Below are positions 8,209 to 16,338 of a stretch of 64,000 nt of DNA, piece by piece. The stretch lies in NCBI RefSeq assembly GCF_007859325.1, contig NZ_VOHK01000003.1, positions 372,001 to 436,000 on the forward strand. Direction: 5' to 3'. Made by a program: the position numbers and the translations under genes. Origin of the DNA: Luteimonas marina. GTDB lineage: Bacteria > Pseudomonadota > Gammaproteobacteria > Xanthomonadales > Xanthomonadaceae. The number at the start of each line of letters is the position of its first letter. Within the stretch, counting starts at the first letter, position 1. The notes under the pieces are model-generated. The model searched no databases and was not told the DNA's origin. It was given only the letters and a program-made list of their open reading frames with translations.

Positions 8209-9639
8209 ATGAAGATCGGCCTGCGCATCCTGCTCGGCTACTTCGTGATCGTCGCGATCGCCGGCATCCTGCTGATGCGCGTCTTCGTGCAGGAAGTGAA
8301 GCCGGGCGTGCGCCAGGCGATGGAGGACACGCTGGCCGACACCGCCAACGTGCTGGCCGAACTGGCGACGGACGACATGCTGGCCGGGCGCATCGGTGAC
8401 GGCCGCTTTGCCGCGCGCATCGCCGACCTGCGCCGGCGCGAGCTCGGCGCGCGGATCTGGAATTTCGACAAGGATGCGGTGAGCTACCGGATCACGGTCA
8501 CCGACACGAAGGGCATCGTGACCTACGACTCGGCCGGGCTCGACCTGGGCCGCGACAACTCGCGCTGGAACGACGTCTACCGCACGCTGCGCGGCGAGTA
8601 CGGCGCACGCTCCACGCGCAGCGATCCGGACGACGACTCCTCCTCAGTGATGTACGTGGCCGCGCCGGTCCTCGACGACGCCGGCGACATCATCGGCGTG
8701 CTCACCGTCTCCAAGCCCAATCGCACGATCGAGCCCTTCATCCTGCGCAGCGAGCGCATCGTGCGGCGCTGGGGCCTGGTGCTGCTCGGTGCGGCGCTGG
8801 GCATCGGCCTGCTCGCGGCGTGGTGGCTGTCGCGGCAGCTGGGCGGGCTGCAGCGCTACGCGCGCGCGGTGACCGAGGGCGAGCGCGCGAGCCTGCCGCG
8901 CTCGGCCGGCGAATTCCGCGACCTCGGCCTGGCGCTGGAGACGATGCGCGACCGGCTCGAGGGCAAGCAGTACGTCGAGCGCTACGTCCACGACCTGACG
9001 CACGAGCTGAAGTCGCCGCTGACCGCGATCCGCGGTGCGGCGGAGCTACTGGAAGGCCCGCTGCCCGAGGCCGATCGGCGGCGCTTCGCCGGCACCATCC
9101 GCGCGCAGGGCGAGCGGCTGACGCAGACCATCGACAAGTTGCTGGCGCTGGCGGCGGTCGAACACCGGCAGCGGATCGAGCAGCCGGAAGCCATCGACGC
9201 GGCGGACGTGGCGGCGGAGGCGGTCGCCGACGCCGCGGTCCGGGCCAGCGATGCGGGCGTGCGCATCGAGACGCGCATCGACGCGTCGCTGCCGCCGCTG
9301 CGCGGCGACCGCTTCCTGCTGCGGCAGATGCTCGGCAACCTGCTCGACAATGCCATTGATTTCTCGTCGGAAGGCGGCGTGGTCTCGCTCGTGGCCGGCG
9401 CCGAGGGGGATGGCCTGCGCTTCGAGGTGTCCGACGAGGGTCCCGGCGTGCCGGACTACGCGATCGAGCGCGTCTTCGAGCGCTTCTACTCGCTGCCGCG
9501 CCCGCGCACGCAGGCGCGCAGCAGCGGGCTCGGGCTTGGCTTCGTGCGCGAGGTCGCCGCGCTGCACGGCGGCGAGGCGATGCTGCGCAACCGGCCGGAG
9601 GGCGGCGCCGTCGCCGGCGTGCGATTGCCCGCGGGCTGA
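8209..9639 (+). CDS. creC: Sensor histidine kinase CreC
   Basis: Membrane sensor kinase of 476 residues. An N-terminal membrane helix (about residues 3-25) is followed by a periplasmic sensing domain with YRITVTDTKGIVTYDSAG, then a second helix near residues 185-205, a HAMP segment, the dimerisation helix with the phospho-His in HDLTHELKSPLTAIRG, and an ATPase domain with N (LLDNAIDF), G1 (DEGPGVP) and G2 (SGLGLGF) boxes. The THELKSPL form of the H-box is the one seen in CreC. It lies 7 bp after creB, in an operon with it. A perfect hairpin follows the stop codon. Confidence 0.93.
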   Translation: MKIGLRILLGYFVIVAIAGILLMRVFVQEVKPGVRQAMEDTLADTANVLAELATDDMLAGRIGDGRFAARIADLRRRELGARIWNFDKDAVSYRITVTDTKGIVTYDSAGLDLGRDNSRWNDVYRTLRGEYGARSTRSDPDDDSSSVMYVAAPVLDDAGDIIGVLTVSKPNRTIEPFILRSERIVRRWGLVLLGAALGIGLLAAWWLSRQLGGLQRYARAVTEGERASLPRSAGEFRDLGLALETMRDRLEGKQYVERYVHDLTHELKSPLTAIRGAAELLEGPLPEADRRRFAGTIRAQGERLTQTIDKLLALAAVEHRQRIEQPEAIDAADVAAEAVADAAVRASDAGVRIETRIDASLPPLRGDRFLLRQMLGNLLDNAIDFSSEGGVVSLVAGAEGDGLRFEVSDEGPGVPDYAIERVFERFYSLPRPRTQARSSGLGLGFVREVAALHGGEAMLRNRPEGGAVAGVRLPAG

Positions 9640-9656
9640 CCGCCGCCCGCAATCGT

Positions 9657-9696
9657 CCTTGACGTCATCCCGGCGAAAGCCGGGATGACGTCAAGG
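9657..9696. terminator. Perfect 18-bp hairpin after creC
   Basis: CCTTGACGTCATCCCGGC pairs perfectly with its complement across a GAAA tetraloop. It looks like a single, fused family A/B arm. With no T run it may be a processing or pause site more than a classical terminator. It separates creBC from creD. Confidence 0.6.
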
Positions 9697-9746
9697 GGGA
9701 TGAGAATCTGGAGGGGGCAGTTCGTCGTCGGAACAGTACCTTTCGC

Positions 9747-9762
9747 TTCACCCACGCTTCAC
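9747..9762 (+). promoter_or_regulatory. Cre-tag, the CreB-binding site before creD
   Basis: An exact TTCAC-N6-TTCAC direct repeat (9747-9751 and 9758-9762), identical to the E. coli cre-tag consensus. It is 72 bp upstream of the creD start and just after the hairpin that ends creBC, so creD probably has its own CreB-driven promoter. Confidence 0.85.
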
Positions 9763-9833
9763 CGTTCCCCCATCGTCCCCACGCATGCGCCACCCATCCT
9801 GCCGGCCGACGTTCCGGACGAGGAGGCGGTGCA

Positions 9834-11201
9834 ATGCGACTGTGGCTGAAGATCCTGATGGTGCTGGGCATGACCCTGGCGATCCTGGTGCCCTTGATGC
9901 TGATCCGCGGGGTGATCCACGACCGCGAGGCCTACCGGCGCGACGCGGTGCGCGAGATCGCGCGCAGCGAAGCCGCCGCGCAGGGCCTCGTCGGCCCGGT
10001 GCTGGTGGTGCCGTGGACCGAGACGGTCGAGGTCGAGGAAAAGAACAGTGCCGGCGAGGTGGTGCGCAAGGTCAAGCGCGACGGCGAAAGCGGCGAGTGG
10101 CTGTTCTTCCCCGAAACGATGGCGCTCGAGGGCACGATGAAACCCTACACGCGCCGGCGCGGCCTGCACGAAGTGCGGATGTACACGTTGTCGGGACAGC
10201 TGGCGGCGGACTTCGCGGCGCAGATCCCGCGCGACGCCGATCCGGAGCTGCCGCGCAAGATCGGTCGTCCCTGGCTCAGCTACGGCATCGCCGACGTGCG
10301 CGGCCTGCGCGGTTCGCCGCGGCTGCAGCTCGACGGCGTGGACGCCGCGCTGCTGCAAGGCCATGGCCACCGCGACCAGCCCGGCGTGCACGTGCGGCTG
10401 GCGCCGCTGGTGGCTGGCGGCACCGTGTCGCTGCAGACGCGGCTGGAGTTCGAGCTTGCCGGCGCCGAGGCGCTCGCGGTCGCACCGCTGGCGACGCACA
10501 ACCGGATCGCGATCGCCTCGCCGTGGCCGCATCCGCTGTTCAACGGTGCCTTCCTGCCGGGCCAGCGCAGCATCGACGCCGGCGGCTTCAAGGCGATCTG
10601 GGAAGTATCCTCGCTCGCGACCAATGCCCAGCACCAGTACCGGAGCGGCGGCGGCCTGTCGTCGGCGTCGGTGGCGGCGATCCGCGACGGCATGGGTGGC
10701 GAGGGCGTCGACGCAATCGGGGTGTCGCTGGTCGAACCGGTCGACGCCTATTCGCAGGCCGACCGCGCCAGCAAGTACGGCATCCTGTTCGTGCTGCTGA
10801 CCTTCGTCGGCTTCTTCATGTTCGAACTGATCAAGCAGTTGCGCATCCACCCGATCCAGTACGGGCTGGTGGGCCTGGCGCTGGCGATCTTCTTCCTGCT
10901 GCTGGTGAGCCTGTCGGAGCACGTCGCGTTCGGCTGGGCCTATCTCGTCGCCAGCGTCGCCTGCATCGGATTGCTCGGCTTCTATCTCTCGCACGTGCTG
11001 CGCAGCCGTGCCCGCGGCATCGGCTTCGCGACGATGCTGGCGACGCTGTACGCGGCGCTGTACGGCCTGCTGGTGTCGGAGGACAACGCACTGGTGCTCG
11101 GCGCCGGCCTGCTGTTCCTGATCCTGGCGACGATCATGGTGGTCACGCGCAAGGTCGACTGGTACCAGCTGTCGGCGCGCACGGGTGAGGTGCGCGGTTG
11201 A
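9834..11201 (+). CDS. creD: Inner membrane protein CreD
   Basis: Integral membrane protein of 455 residues with the CreD layout: one N-terminal membrane helix (LKILMVLGMTLAILVPLMLI), a large periplasmic domain (about residues 25-310), then a C-terminal bundle of about five helices starting near GILFVLLTFVGFFMFELIK. Hallmarks such as VPLMLIRGVIHDRE and LVGPVLVVPW near the N-terminus and LIKQLRIHPIQYGLVGLAL are present. Its biochemical role is unknown in any species, but it is the strongest CreB target and affects envelope integrity. The cre-tag upstream supports the same control here. Confidence 0.95.
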   Translation: MRLWLKILMVLGMTLAILVPLMLIRGVIHDREAYRRDAVREIARSEAAAQGLVGPVLVVPWTETVEVEEKNSAGEVVRKVKRDGESGEWLFFPETMALEGTMKPYTRRRGLHEVRMYTLSGQLAADFAAQIPRDADPELPRKIGRPWLSYGIADVRGLRGSPRLQLDGVDAALLQGHGHRDQPGVHVRLAPLVAGGTVSLQTRLEFELAGAEALAVAPLATHNRIAIASPWPHPLFNGAFLPGQRSIDAGGFKAIWEVSSLATNAQHQYRSGGGLSSASVAAIRDGMGGEGVDAIGVSLVEPVDAYSQADRASKYGILFVLLTFVGFFMFELIKQLRIHPIQYGLVGLALAIFFLLLVSLSEHVAFGWAYLVASVACIGLLGFYLSHVLRSRARGIGFATMLATLYAALYGLLVSEDNALVLGAGLLFLILATIMVVTRKVDWYQLSARTGEVRG

Positions 11202-11214
11202 GCTTCGGCGGGTG

Positions 11215-11312
11215 GCCCCCACCCCAACCCTCCCCCGCAGGCGGGGGAGGGGGCAGGACGCCGCGGCTTTCAGCTCCCTCCCCCGCTTGCGGGGGAGGGC
11301 CGGGGTGGGGGC
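11215..11312. repeat. Family C paired GC-rich repeat
   Basis: Two inverted blocks, each containing a CCTCCCCCGC/GCGGGGGAGG palindrome and bordered by CCCCACCCC and GGGGTGGGG. It separates creD from the acetyltransferase gene. A related unit is tandemly repeated inside the acylase gene at 45049-45300. Confidence 0.8.
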
Positions 11313-11344
11313 AAGCGCAGGAAAACCGGACCATCGAGACGCTC

Positions 11345-11350
11345 TAGAAT
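11345..11350 (+). promoter_or_regulatory. -10 element TAGAAT placed for a leaderless transcript
   Basis: TAGAAT ends 6 bp before the ATG at 11357. A normal 6-8 base discriminator would start the RNA at the A of the ATG. No clear -35 and no Shine-Dalgarno are seen. Confidence 0.5.
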
Positions 11351-11356
11351 CGCGCG

Positions 11357-11968
11357 ATGGGAAACGACGCCGCCATCGCCATCCGCAGCCTAACCGGCGA
11401 CGGCGCGCGGCGGCATCTCGACGATGTCGCCGCGCTGCGCATCGCCGTCTTCCGCGACTGGCCCTACCTGTATGCCGGCGACATGGACTACGAGCGCGAG
11501 TACCTGTCCGCGTACGCCGCCTCGCCGCGCAGCCTGTTCGTGCTGGCCTTCGACGGCGACCGCGTGGTCGGCGCATCCACCGGCATCCCGCTGGCGGACG
11601 ATGCGCCCACCTTCCAGGCGCCGTTCCGCGCGCGGGGGATCGAGATCGGCAAGGTGTTCTACTTCGGCGAGTCGGTACTGCTGCCGGCCTGGCGCGGTCG
11701 CGGCATCGGCCACGCCTTCTTCGACGCCCGCGAGGCGCATGCGCGCGCACTGGGCGGGTTCGCATGGACCGCGTTCGCGGCGGTCGACCGCGACGAGGCC
11801 GATCCGCGCCGGCCCGGCGGCCATCGCGGCAACGAGGCGTTCTGGTCGAAGCGCGGCTACGCGCGCCAGCCCGGGCTGGCGATGGCGCTGGACTGGAACG
11901 AGGCAGGCATCGGCGAGACCCGGCACGCGCTGACGTTCTGGACCCGTCCGCTGGGCGATGCCGCATGA
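11357..11968 (+). CDS. GNAT family N-acetyltransferase
   Basis: A 203-residue acetyltransferase of the GNAT fold. The acetyl-CoA binding motif is SVLLPAWRGRGIGHAFFD (V-x-x-x-x-RGxG), preceded by the beta-strand with VVGASTGIPL. A late GHRGNEAFWSKRGYARQPG matches the motif B end where the helix contacts the acceptor pocket. The substrate cannot be inferred. It overlaps the following amidohydrolase by 4 bp (ATGA), so the two are co-translated. A TAGAAT box six bases before the start suggests a leaderless mRNA. Confidence 0.88.
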   Translation: MGNDAAIAIRSLTGDGARRHLDDVAALRIAVFRDWPYLYAGDMDYEREYLSAYAASPRSLFVLAFDGDRVVGASTGIPLADDAPTFQAPFRARGIEIGKVFYFGESVLLPAWRGRGIGHAFFDAREAHARALGGFAWTAFAAVDRDEADPRRPGGHRGNEAFWSKRGYARQPGLAMALDWNEAGIGETRHALTFWTRPLGDAA

Positions 11969-12867
11969 AGATCGCGGCGGCGAAGTATGCTATCGCGCGG
12001 CCGGCCTCCTTCGCCGCGTTCGCCGACCGCCAGCGGCGCCTGCTCGAAGGCGTCGCCGCGCAGGGCGCGAGCATCGCCGTGCTGCCCGAGTACCTGTCGC
12101 TGGAGCTGGGCGCGGGCTTCGACGACGCCATTGCCGGCGACCTGCACGCGTCCCTGGCCGCGATCCAGCGCCATCGCGACGACTGGGTCGCTCTGTTTTC
12201 CGGCCTCGCGCGCGACACCGGCATGACGATCGCCGCCGGCACCTTCCTGCTCGACGCCGGCGACGGCCGCTACCGCAACCGCGCCGACCTGCTGCTGCCC
12301 GACGGCGGCCACGCCTGGCAGGACAAGCTGCAGCTGACCGGCTTCGAGAAGCAGGCCGGCGTCATCGACGGCGGCGACGCGCTGAAGGTATTCGACGCCG
12401 ACGGCATGCGCTTCGGCATCGCGGTCTGCTACGACATCGAGTTCCCGCTGCCGGTGCGCGCGCAGCATGAGGCCGGCGCGCGGCTGCTGCTGGTGCCCAG
12501 TTGCACCGACACCGCCGCGGGCGCGACGCGGGTGCGCACGGGTTGCCTCGCGCGTGCGCTGGAGAACCGCTGTTTCGTGGTGCAGTCGGTGACCGCCGGT
12601 GAGGCGGCGTGGAGTCCGGCGCTCGATGTCAACACCGGCGAGGCGGCGGTGTTCGCGCCAATGGACGCGGGGTTTCCCGCCGATGGCGTCGTGGCGCGTA
12701 CGCAGGGCGAGGAGGCCTGGGCGATCGCGGAGATCGACCTGGCCGCACTGGAGGACTCGCGCGCGTCGGCGCAGGTGGCGAACGACCGCGACTGGCGCGG
12801 ACAGCTGCGGCCTTCGCTCACCACCGCAAAGGTCGAACGTGCGGGAAGGCCTTCAGGGAACTTCTGA
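11965..12867 (+). CDS. Carbon-nitrogen hydrolase (nitrilase superfamily amidase)
   Basis: A 300-residue member of the nitrilase superfamily, which hydrolyses or condenses C-N bonds with a Glu-Lys-Cys triad. The triad is visible at about E42 (AVLPEY), K121 (WQDKLQLTGFE) and C155 (GIAVCYDIEFP). The rest of the fold is complete, with LLLVPSCTD and ARALENRCFVVQS. It is not clearly NIT2, omega-amidase or a carbamoylputrescine amidase, so the substrate is open. It is coupled to the acetyltransferase gene, which suggests work on the same small molecule. It ends 62 bp before the convergent PAP2 gene. Confidence 0.9.
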   Translation: MKIAAAKYAIARPASFAAFADRQRRLLEGVAAQGASIAVLPEYLSLELGAGFDDAIAGDLHASLAAIQRHRDDWVALFSGLARDTGMTIAAGTFLLDAGDGRYRNRADLLLPDGGHAWQDKLQLTGFEKQAGVIDGGDALKVFDADGMRFGIAVCYDIEFPLPVRAQHEAGARLLLVPSCTDTAAGATRVRTGCLARALENRCFVVQSVTAGEAAWSPALDVNTGEAAVFAPMDAGFPADGVVARTQGEEAWAIAEIDLAALEDSRASAQVANDRDWRGQLRPSLTTAKVERAGRPSGNF

Positions 12868-12882
12868 GAGCAAGATTTCTCC

Positions 12883-12901
12883 CCCCGGATCAAGTCCGGG
12901 G
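12883..12901. terminator. Hairpin between convergent genes
   Basis: CCCCGGA and TCCGGGG pair across a TCAAG loop in the 62-bp gap between the amidase gene and the PAP2 gene. It resembles one arm of another dispersed repeat followed by GTCGAAATGACA. It could end transcription from both sides, but has no T run. Confidence 0.45.
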
Positions 12902-12929
12902 TCGAAATGACAGAGCGGCTGAAGGCCTC

Positions 12930-13487
12930 CTACAGGGTGACTGCGCTTGCGACCGTGATCGACAGTGCCGCCAGCGCGCCGCCGATCGCGGTCGCGGCCA
13001 GCACGTCGCTGGGATAGTGCAGGCCCAGCACCACCCGCGACGCCGCCACGCTCGCCGTGAACGGCAGCAGCAGCCAGGCCAGTCCCGGATAGTGCGCGAG
13101 CGCGACCACGGTGAACGCCACCGCGTGCAGGGTGTGACCGGAGGGGAAGCTGAACTCGTCCAGCGGCGCCACCCAGGCGCGGATGCGGCCGTCGGCCGCG
13201 AACGGGCGCGGGCGCTTCGTCCAGCGCTTGAGCGCCTTGTACAGCGTCAGCGCGGCGACGCCGGTGATCGCCAGGTGCGCGCTCGCGGCGAGGCCGTTCC
13301 AGCCGTCGAACACGATCAGCAGCGACATCAGCGCGTACCAGAACACGCCGTCGCCGAGCCTGCTCACCGACGCGAAGTAGCGGCGGATGCCGAGCCGCGC
13401 GCCCGCGCGGTTGGCGCGCAGGCACCAGCCGGAATCGTTCTGGGACCACCAGCTGGCGCTGGCCCTAGGCTGCGGCGCGGTCGACAT
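12930..13487 (-). CDS. PAP2 family membrane phosphatase
   Basis: A 185-residue membrane phosphatase of the PAP2/phosphatidic-acid phosphatase fold with several hydrophobic helices. All three catalytic motifs are present: KRWTKRPRP (K-x6-RP type), PSGHT with the phospho-accepting region, and SRVVLGLHYPSD with the second His. It probably dephosphorylates a lipid or an undecaprenyl-type carrier at the membrane. Its start at 13487 lies inside the 3' end of the glycosyltransferase gene (23-bp overlap), so both are expressed together. That points to a lipid-linked sugar pathway, although the exact product is not known. Confidence 0.88.
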   Translation of the reverse strand: MSTAPQPRASASWWSQNDSGWCLRANRAGARLGIRRYFASVSRLGDGVFWYALMSLLIVFDGWNGLAASAHLAITGVAALTLYKALKRWTKRPRPFAADGRIRAWVAPLDEFSFPSGHTLHAVAFTVVALAHYPGLAWLLLPFTASVAASRVVLGLHYPSDVLAATAIGGALAALSITVASAVTL

Positions 13488-14619
13488 GGCGCATGCCCTC
13501 CGTGCCCAGTCCGGCCAGCAGCCGGTCGAAATCCTCGGCGACGCGCTGTGGCGACAGCCCCAGCACCGATTCGCGCGCGGCCCGGCCCATCGCGCGCATC
13601 GCCTCGTCGTCGCCGCCGATGCGGACCACGGCGGCGAGGAAGGCGGCCTCGTCGTCGGGCGTGACGGCGGCGCCATGGAGGCCGTCGCGCAGGTGTTCGC
13701 GCGCCGCGCCGTAGTCGTAGGCGACGACCGGGACGCCGCTGGCCATCGCCTCGAGGGTGACGTTGCCGAAGGTCTCGGTGCGGCTCGGGAACACGAACAG
13801 GTCGGCGCAGGCGAACAGCCGCGCCAGCGCCTCGCCGCGCTGCACGCCGGTGAAGACGAAGTCCGGGTTCTGGCGCTGCAGGGTCTCGCGCATCGGGCCG
13901 TCGCCGACCCACACGTAGCGTGCATCCGGCCGCCGCGCCTGCAGCATGCGGAACGCGCGCACCGCGAGCGCGAGGTTCTTCTCCGCGGCGATCCGGCCGA
14001 CGTAGACGAGCATCGGCGATCCTTCGCTGACGCCGAGCTCCGCGCGCAGTGCGGCATCGCGCCGCGCCGGGTCGAACAGCTGCGTGTCCACCGCGCGCGG
14101 CAGTCGCCGCACGCGCCTGAAGCCGGCGCCGTCGAGGAAGGCTTCGAGCTCCCGCGTCGGCACCAGGGTCGCGCCCGCGCGATTGTGGAAGTGGCGCATC
14201 CAGCGCAGCGCGACCAGTTCCAGCCAGGGCATGCGGTAGTCGCGCATGTATTCGTCGAAGCGGGTATGGAAGCCGGTGGCGACCGGGATCCCGAGGCGCC
14301 GGGCGACGCGCAGCGCCGACCAGCCGAGCGGGCCCTCGGTCGCGATGTAGACCGCGTCCGGCCGCGATGCCGTCCACGCCTTCGCCAAGGTGCCCGTGGC
14401 GGGCAGTCCCGCGCGCAGGCCGGGATAGCGGGGCAGGGCGATGCCGCGGACCAGGGTTTCGCCGGGGTCGGGCGCGCTCGCCGCGTCCTGCCGCGGACGG
14501 ACCACGGACACCTCGTGCCCGCGTGTGCGCAGGCCCTGCTCGAGCGATTGCACGGTCAAGGCAACGCCGTTGACCTCGGGCGGATAGGTTTCGGTGACGA
14601 TGGCGTAGTGCATGTGCAT
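13465..14619 (-). CDS. Glycosyltransferase family 4 (GT-B fold)
   Basis: A sugar transferase of about 384 residues. The N-terminal domain opens with MHYAIVTETYPPEVNGVA, the GT4 nucleotide-sugar enzyme opening with its glycine-containing loop, and the C-terminal domain has LVYVGRIAAEKNL and the EX7E motif (SRTETFGNVTLEAMASGVPVV). It resembles membrane-associated mannosyl- or glycolipid glycosyltransferases, but donor and acceptor cannot be named. The best starts are the two close ATGs at 14619 and 14613; the longer reading from 14646 has no homology. It is followed by an overlapping PAP2 phosphatase gene. Confidence 0.88.
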   Translation of the reverse strand: MHMHYAIVTETYPPEVNGVALTVQSLEQGLRTRGHEVSVVRPRQDAASAPDPGETLVRGIALPRYPGLRAGLPATGTLAKAWTASRPDAVYIATEGPLGWSALRVARRLGIPVATGFHTRFDEYMRDYRMPWLELVALRWMRHFHNRAGATLVPTRELEAFLDGAGFRRVRRLPRAVDTQLFDPARRDAALRAELGVSEGSPMLVYVGRIAAEKNLALAVRAFRMLQARRPDARYVWVGDGPMRETLQRQNPDFVFTGVQRGEALARLFACADLFVFPSRTETFGNVTLEAMASGVPVVAYDYGAAREHLRDGLHGAAVTPDDEAAFLAAVVRIGGDDEAMRAMGRAARESVLGLSPQRVAEDFDRLLAGLGTEGMRHVDRAAA

Positions 14620-14708
14620 CTCCGCGTTTGACCCATGCTGCGGCACGGGGATGAAACGCGGATTGCAGGCGGATGACTGCGTGATGACGGGGCGTCAGGC
14701 TCCGTAGT

Positions 14709-14784
14709 CGTCATCCCCGCGAAAGCGGGGATCCATTTTGACTTTGCGCAAAGACACTGGGTCCCCGCCTTCGCGGGGATGACG
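14709..14784. repeat. Family A paired palindromic repeat (copy 4)
   Basis: Left arm CGTCATCCCCGCGAAAGCGG and right arm CCCCGCCTTCGCGGGGATGA around the typical TTTGCGCAAAGACACTGG spacer. It lies between the ppx stop codon and the glycosyltransferase gene, both read leftward, and is well placed to end the pho-ppk-ppx transcript. Confidence 0.88.
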
Positions 14785-14799
14785 GCGCAGAGGGGGCGC

Positions 14800-16338
14800 C
14801 TACTCGACGGCGATGCCGAGCTGCACGCCCAGCGGCGCGATGTCCGCCGGTTCGCCCTCCAGATCCGCGCGCAGCAGCGGCCGGTTCTCGAGCCAGCGCC
14901 GCGACAGCCGCAGGGTCATCCGGCTGTCCTGGACGGCGAGGTCGAGCCGCGGGATCTCGTCGGTCTCGCGCGAGCGGTGCAGCAGCGCGGAGATCCGCAG
15001 CAGGACGGCGGTGTGGCGCGCGGCGGCGAGCAGGCGGTCGGGCAGGGCGTCGAACGCGGACCTGGGGATCTTGCGCCGGTGGGTGCGCACCAGCGCGGCG
15101 AGGAACTGCTGCTCCTGGCGCGAGAAGCCGGCGATGTCGGACTGCTCGATCACGTAGGCGCCGTGCACGTGGTACTGGCTGTGCGCGATTGCCAGGCCCA
15201 GCTCGTGCAGGCGCGCGGCCCAGGCCAGCATCAGCAGGTCGTCGGGATCGAGCTTCCACGCCGCTGCGGCCTGCTCGAACAGGCGCATCGCGGTGGCTTC
15301 CACGCGCGCGGCCTGGGCCACGTCGATGCCGTAGCGCTGGGTCAGCGCGGCGATCGAGGTTTCGCGCGGATCGTGCTCGCTGCCGCGGCCGAGCATGTCG
15401 TGCAGCACGCCCTCGCGCATCGCCGCCTTGCTGACCGCCATGCGCGACAGCCCGAGCACGCCGAACGCGGCCTCCAGCACCAGCACGCCGCCGGCGATGA
15501 TCGGCCGGCGCTCGTCGGACAGGCCGGGCAGGTCGATCTCGGCGATGCTGCCGGCCTGCAGCAGCCGGTCGCGCACCTGCGGCAGGGCTTCGGCGGTCAC
15601 CGCGCCCTTGGTCAGCTTCATCGCCGCGCAGACCTCGCCGATCGCCTTGTTGGTGCCGGACGCGCCGATCGCCTCGTTCCAGCCCAACGCGCGGTAGGCG
15701 TTGGCGAACTGCTGGAACTCGGCCCCGACTTCGAGCACCGCCTCGCGCCATTTCTTCTTCGACAGCTTGCCGTTGCCGAAGAAGCGGCGCGTGGTGGCGA
15801 TGCAGCCGACCTGCAGGCTCTCGCGTTCGAGCGGCTGGAAGCCGCGGCCGATGATGCATTCGGTCGAGCCGCCGCCGATGTCGATGACCAGGCGCAGGTT
15901 GCCGGGCTTGGGCGGCTGCGCATGGGCGACGCCGAGATAGATCAGGCGCGCCTCCTCGCGGCCGGCGATCACCTCGATGCCGTGGCCGAGCGCGGTTTCG
16001 GCCGGCACCAGGAACGACTGCGGCGCGGCCAGCAGGCGCACGGTGTTGGTCGCGAGCGCGCGCACGCGCTGCGGCGGGATGTCGCGGATGCGCTGGCCGA
16101 AGCGCGCCAGGCAGTGCAGCGCGCGCTGGCGCACCTCCAGCGACAGGCCGCCCTTGCCGTCGAGGCCCTCGGCCAGGCGCACCGTCTCGCGCAGGCGGTC
16201 GACGATGCGCAACTGCCCCAGCGTGTAGCTGGCGACCACCATGTGGAAGCTGTTGGAGCCCAGGTCGATCGCGGCGAGCATGTCGCCGTCGCGCAGCGGC
16301 GAAGTCAACGATCCGGCCCGGGCAAGCGCATCCATCAT
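14800..16338 (-). CDS. ppx: Exopolyphosphatase Ppx
   Basis: Removes terminal phosphates from long-chain polyphosphate. The 512-residue product has the actin-like ATPase fold: phosphate loop 1 in AAIDLGSNSFHMVVA, the ATNTVRLL segment, catalytic EEARLIYLGVAH, and the glycine loop LVIDIGGGSTECIIG. The C-terminal half holds the HD-type helical domain (ARLHELGLAIAH). Length matches the family. It begins with ATGATG overlapping the ppk stop codon, so it is the last gene of phoB-phoR-ppk-ppx. Having kinase and phosphatase in one operon suggests balanced turnover of the polymer under phosphate control. Confidence 0.96.
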   Translation of the reverse strand: MMDALARAGSLTSPLRDGDMLAAIDLGSNSFHMVVASYTLGQLRIVDRLRETVRLAEGLDGKGGLSLEVRQRALHCLARFGQRIRDIPPQRVRALATNTVRLLAAPQSFLVPAETALGHGIEVIAGREEARLIYLGVAHAQPPKPGNLRLVIDIGGGSTECIIGRGFQPLERESLQVGCIATTRRFFGNGKLSKKKWREAVLEVGAEFQQFANAYRALGWNEAIGASGTNKAIGEVCAAMKLTKGAVTAEALPQVRDRLLQAGSIAEIDLPGLSDERRPIIAGGVLVLEAAFGVLGLSRMAVSKAAMREGVLHDMLGRGSEHDPRETSIAALTQRYGIDVAQAARVEATAMRLFEQAAAAWKLDPDDLLMLAWAARLHELGLAIAHSQYHVHGAYVIEQSDIAGFSRQEQQFLAALVRTHRRKIPRSAFDALPDRLLAAARHTAVLLRISALLHRSRETDEIPRLDLAVQDSRMTLRLSRRWLENRPLLRADLEGEPADIAPLGVQLGIAVE

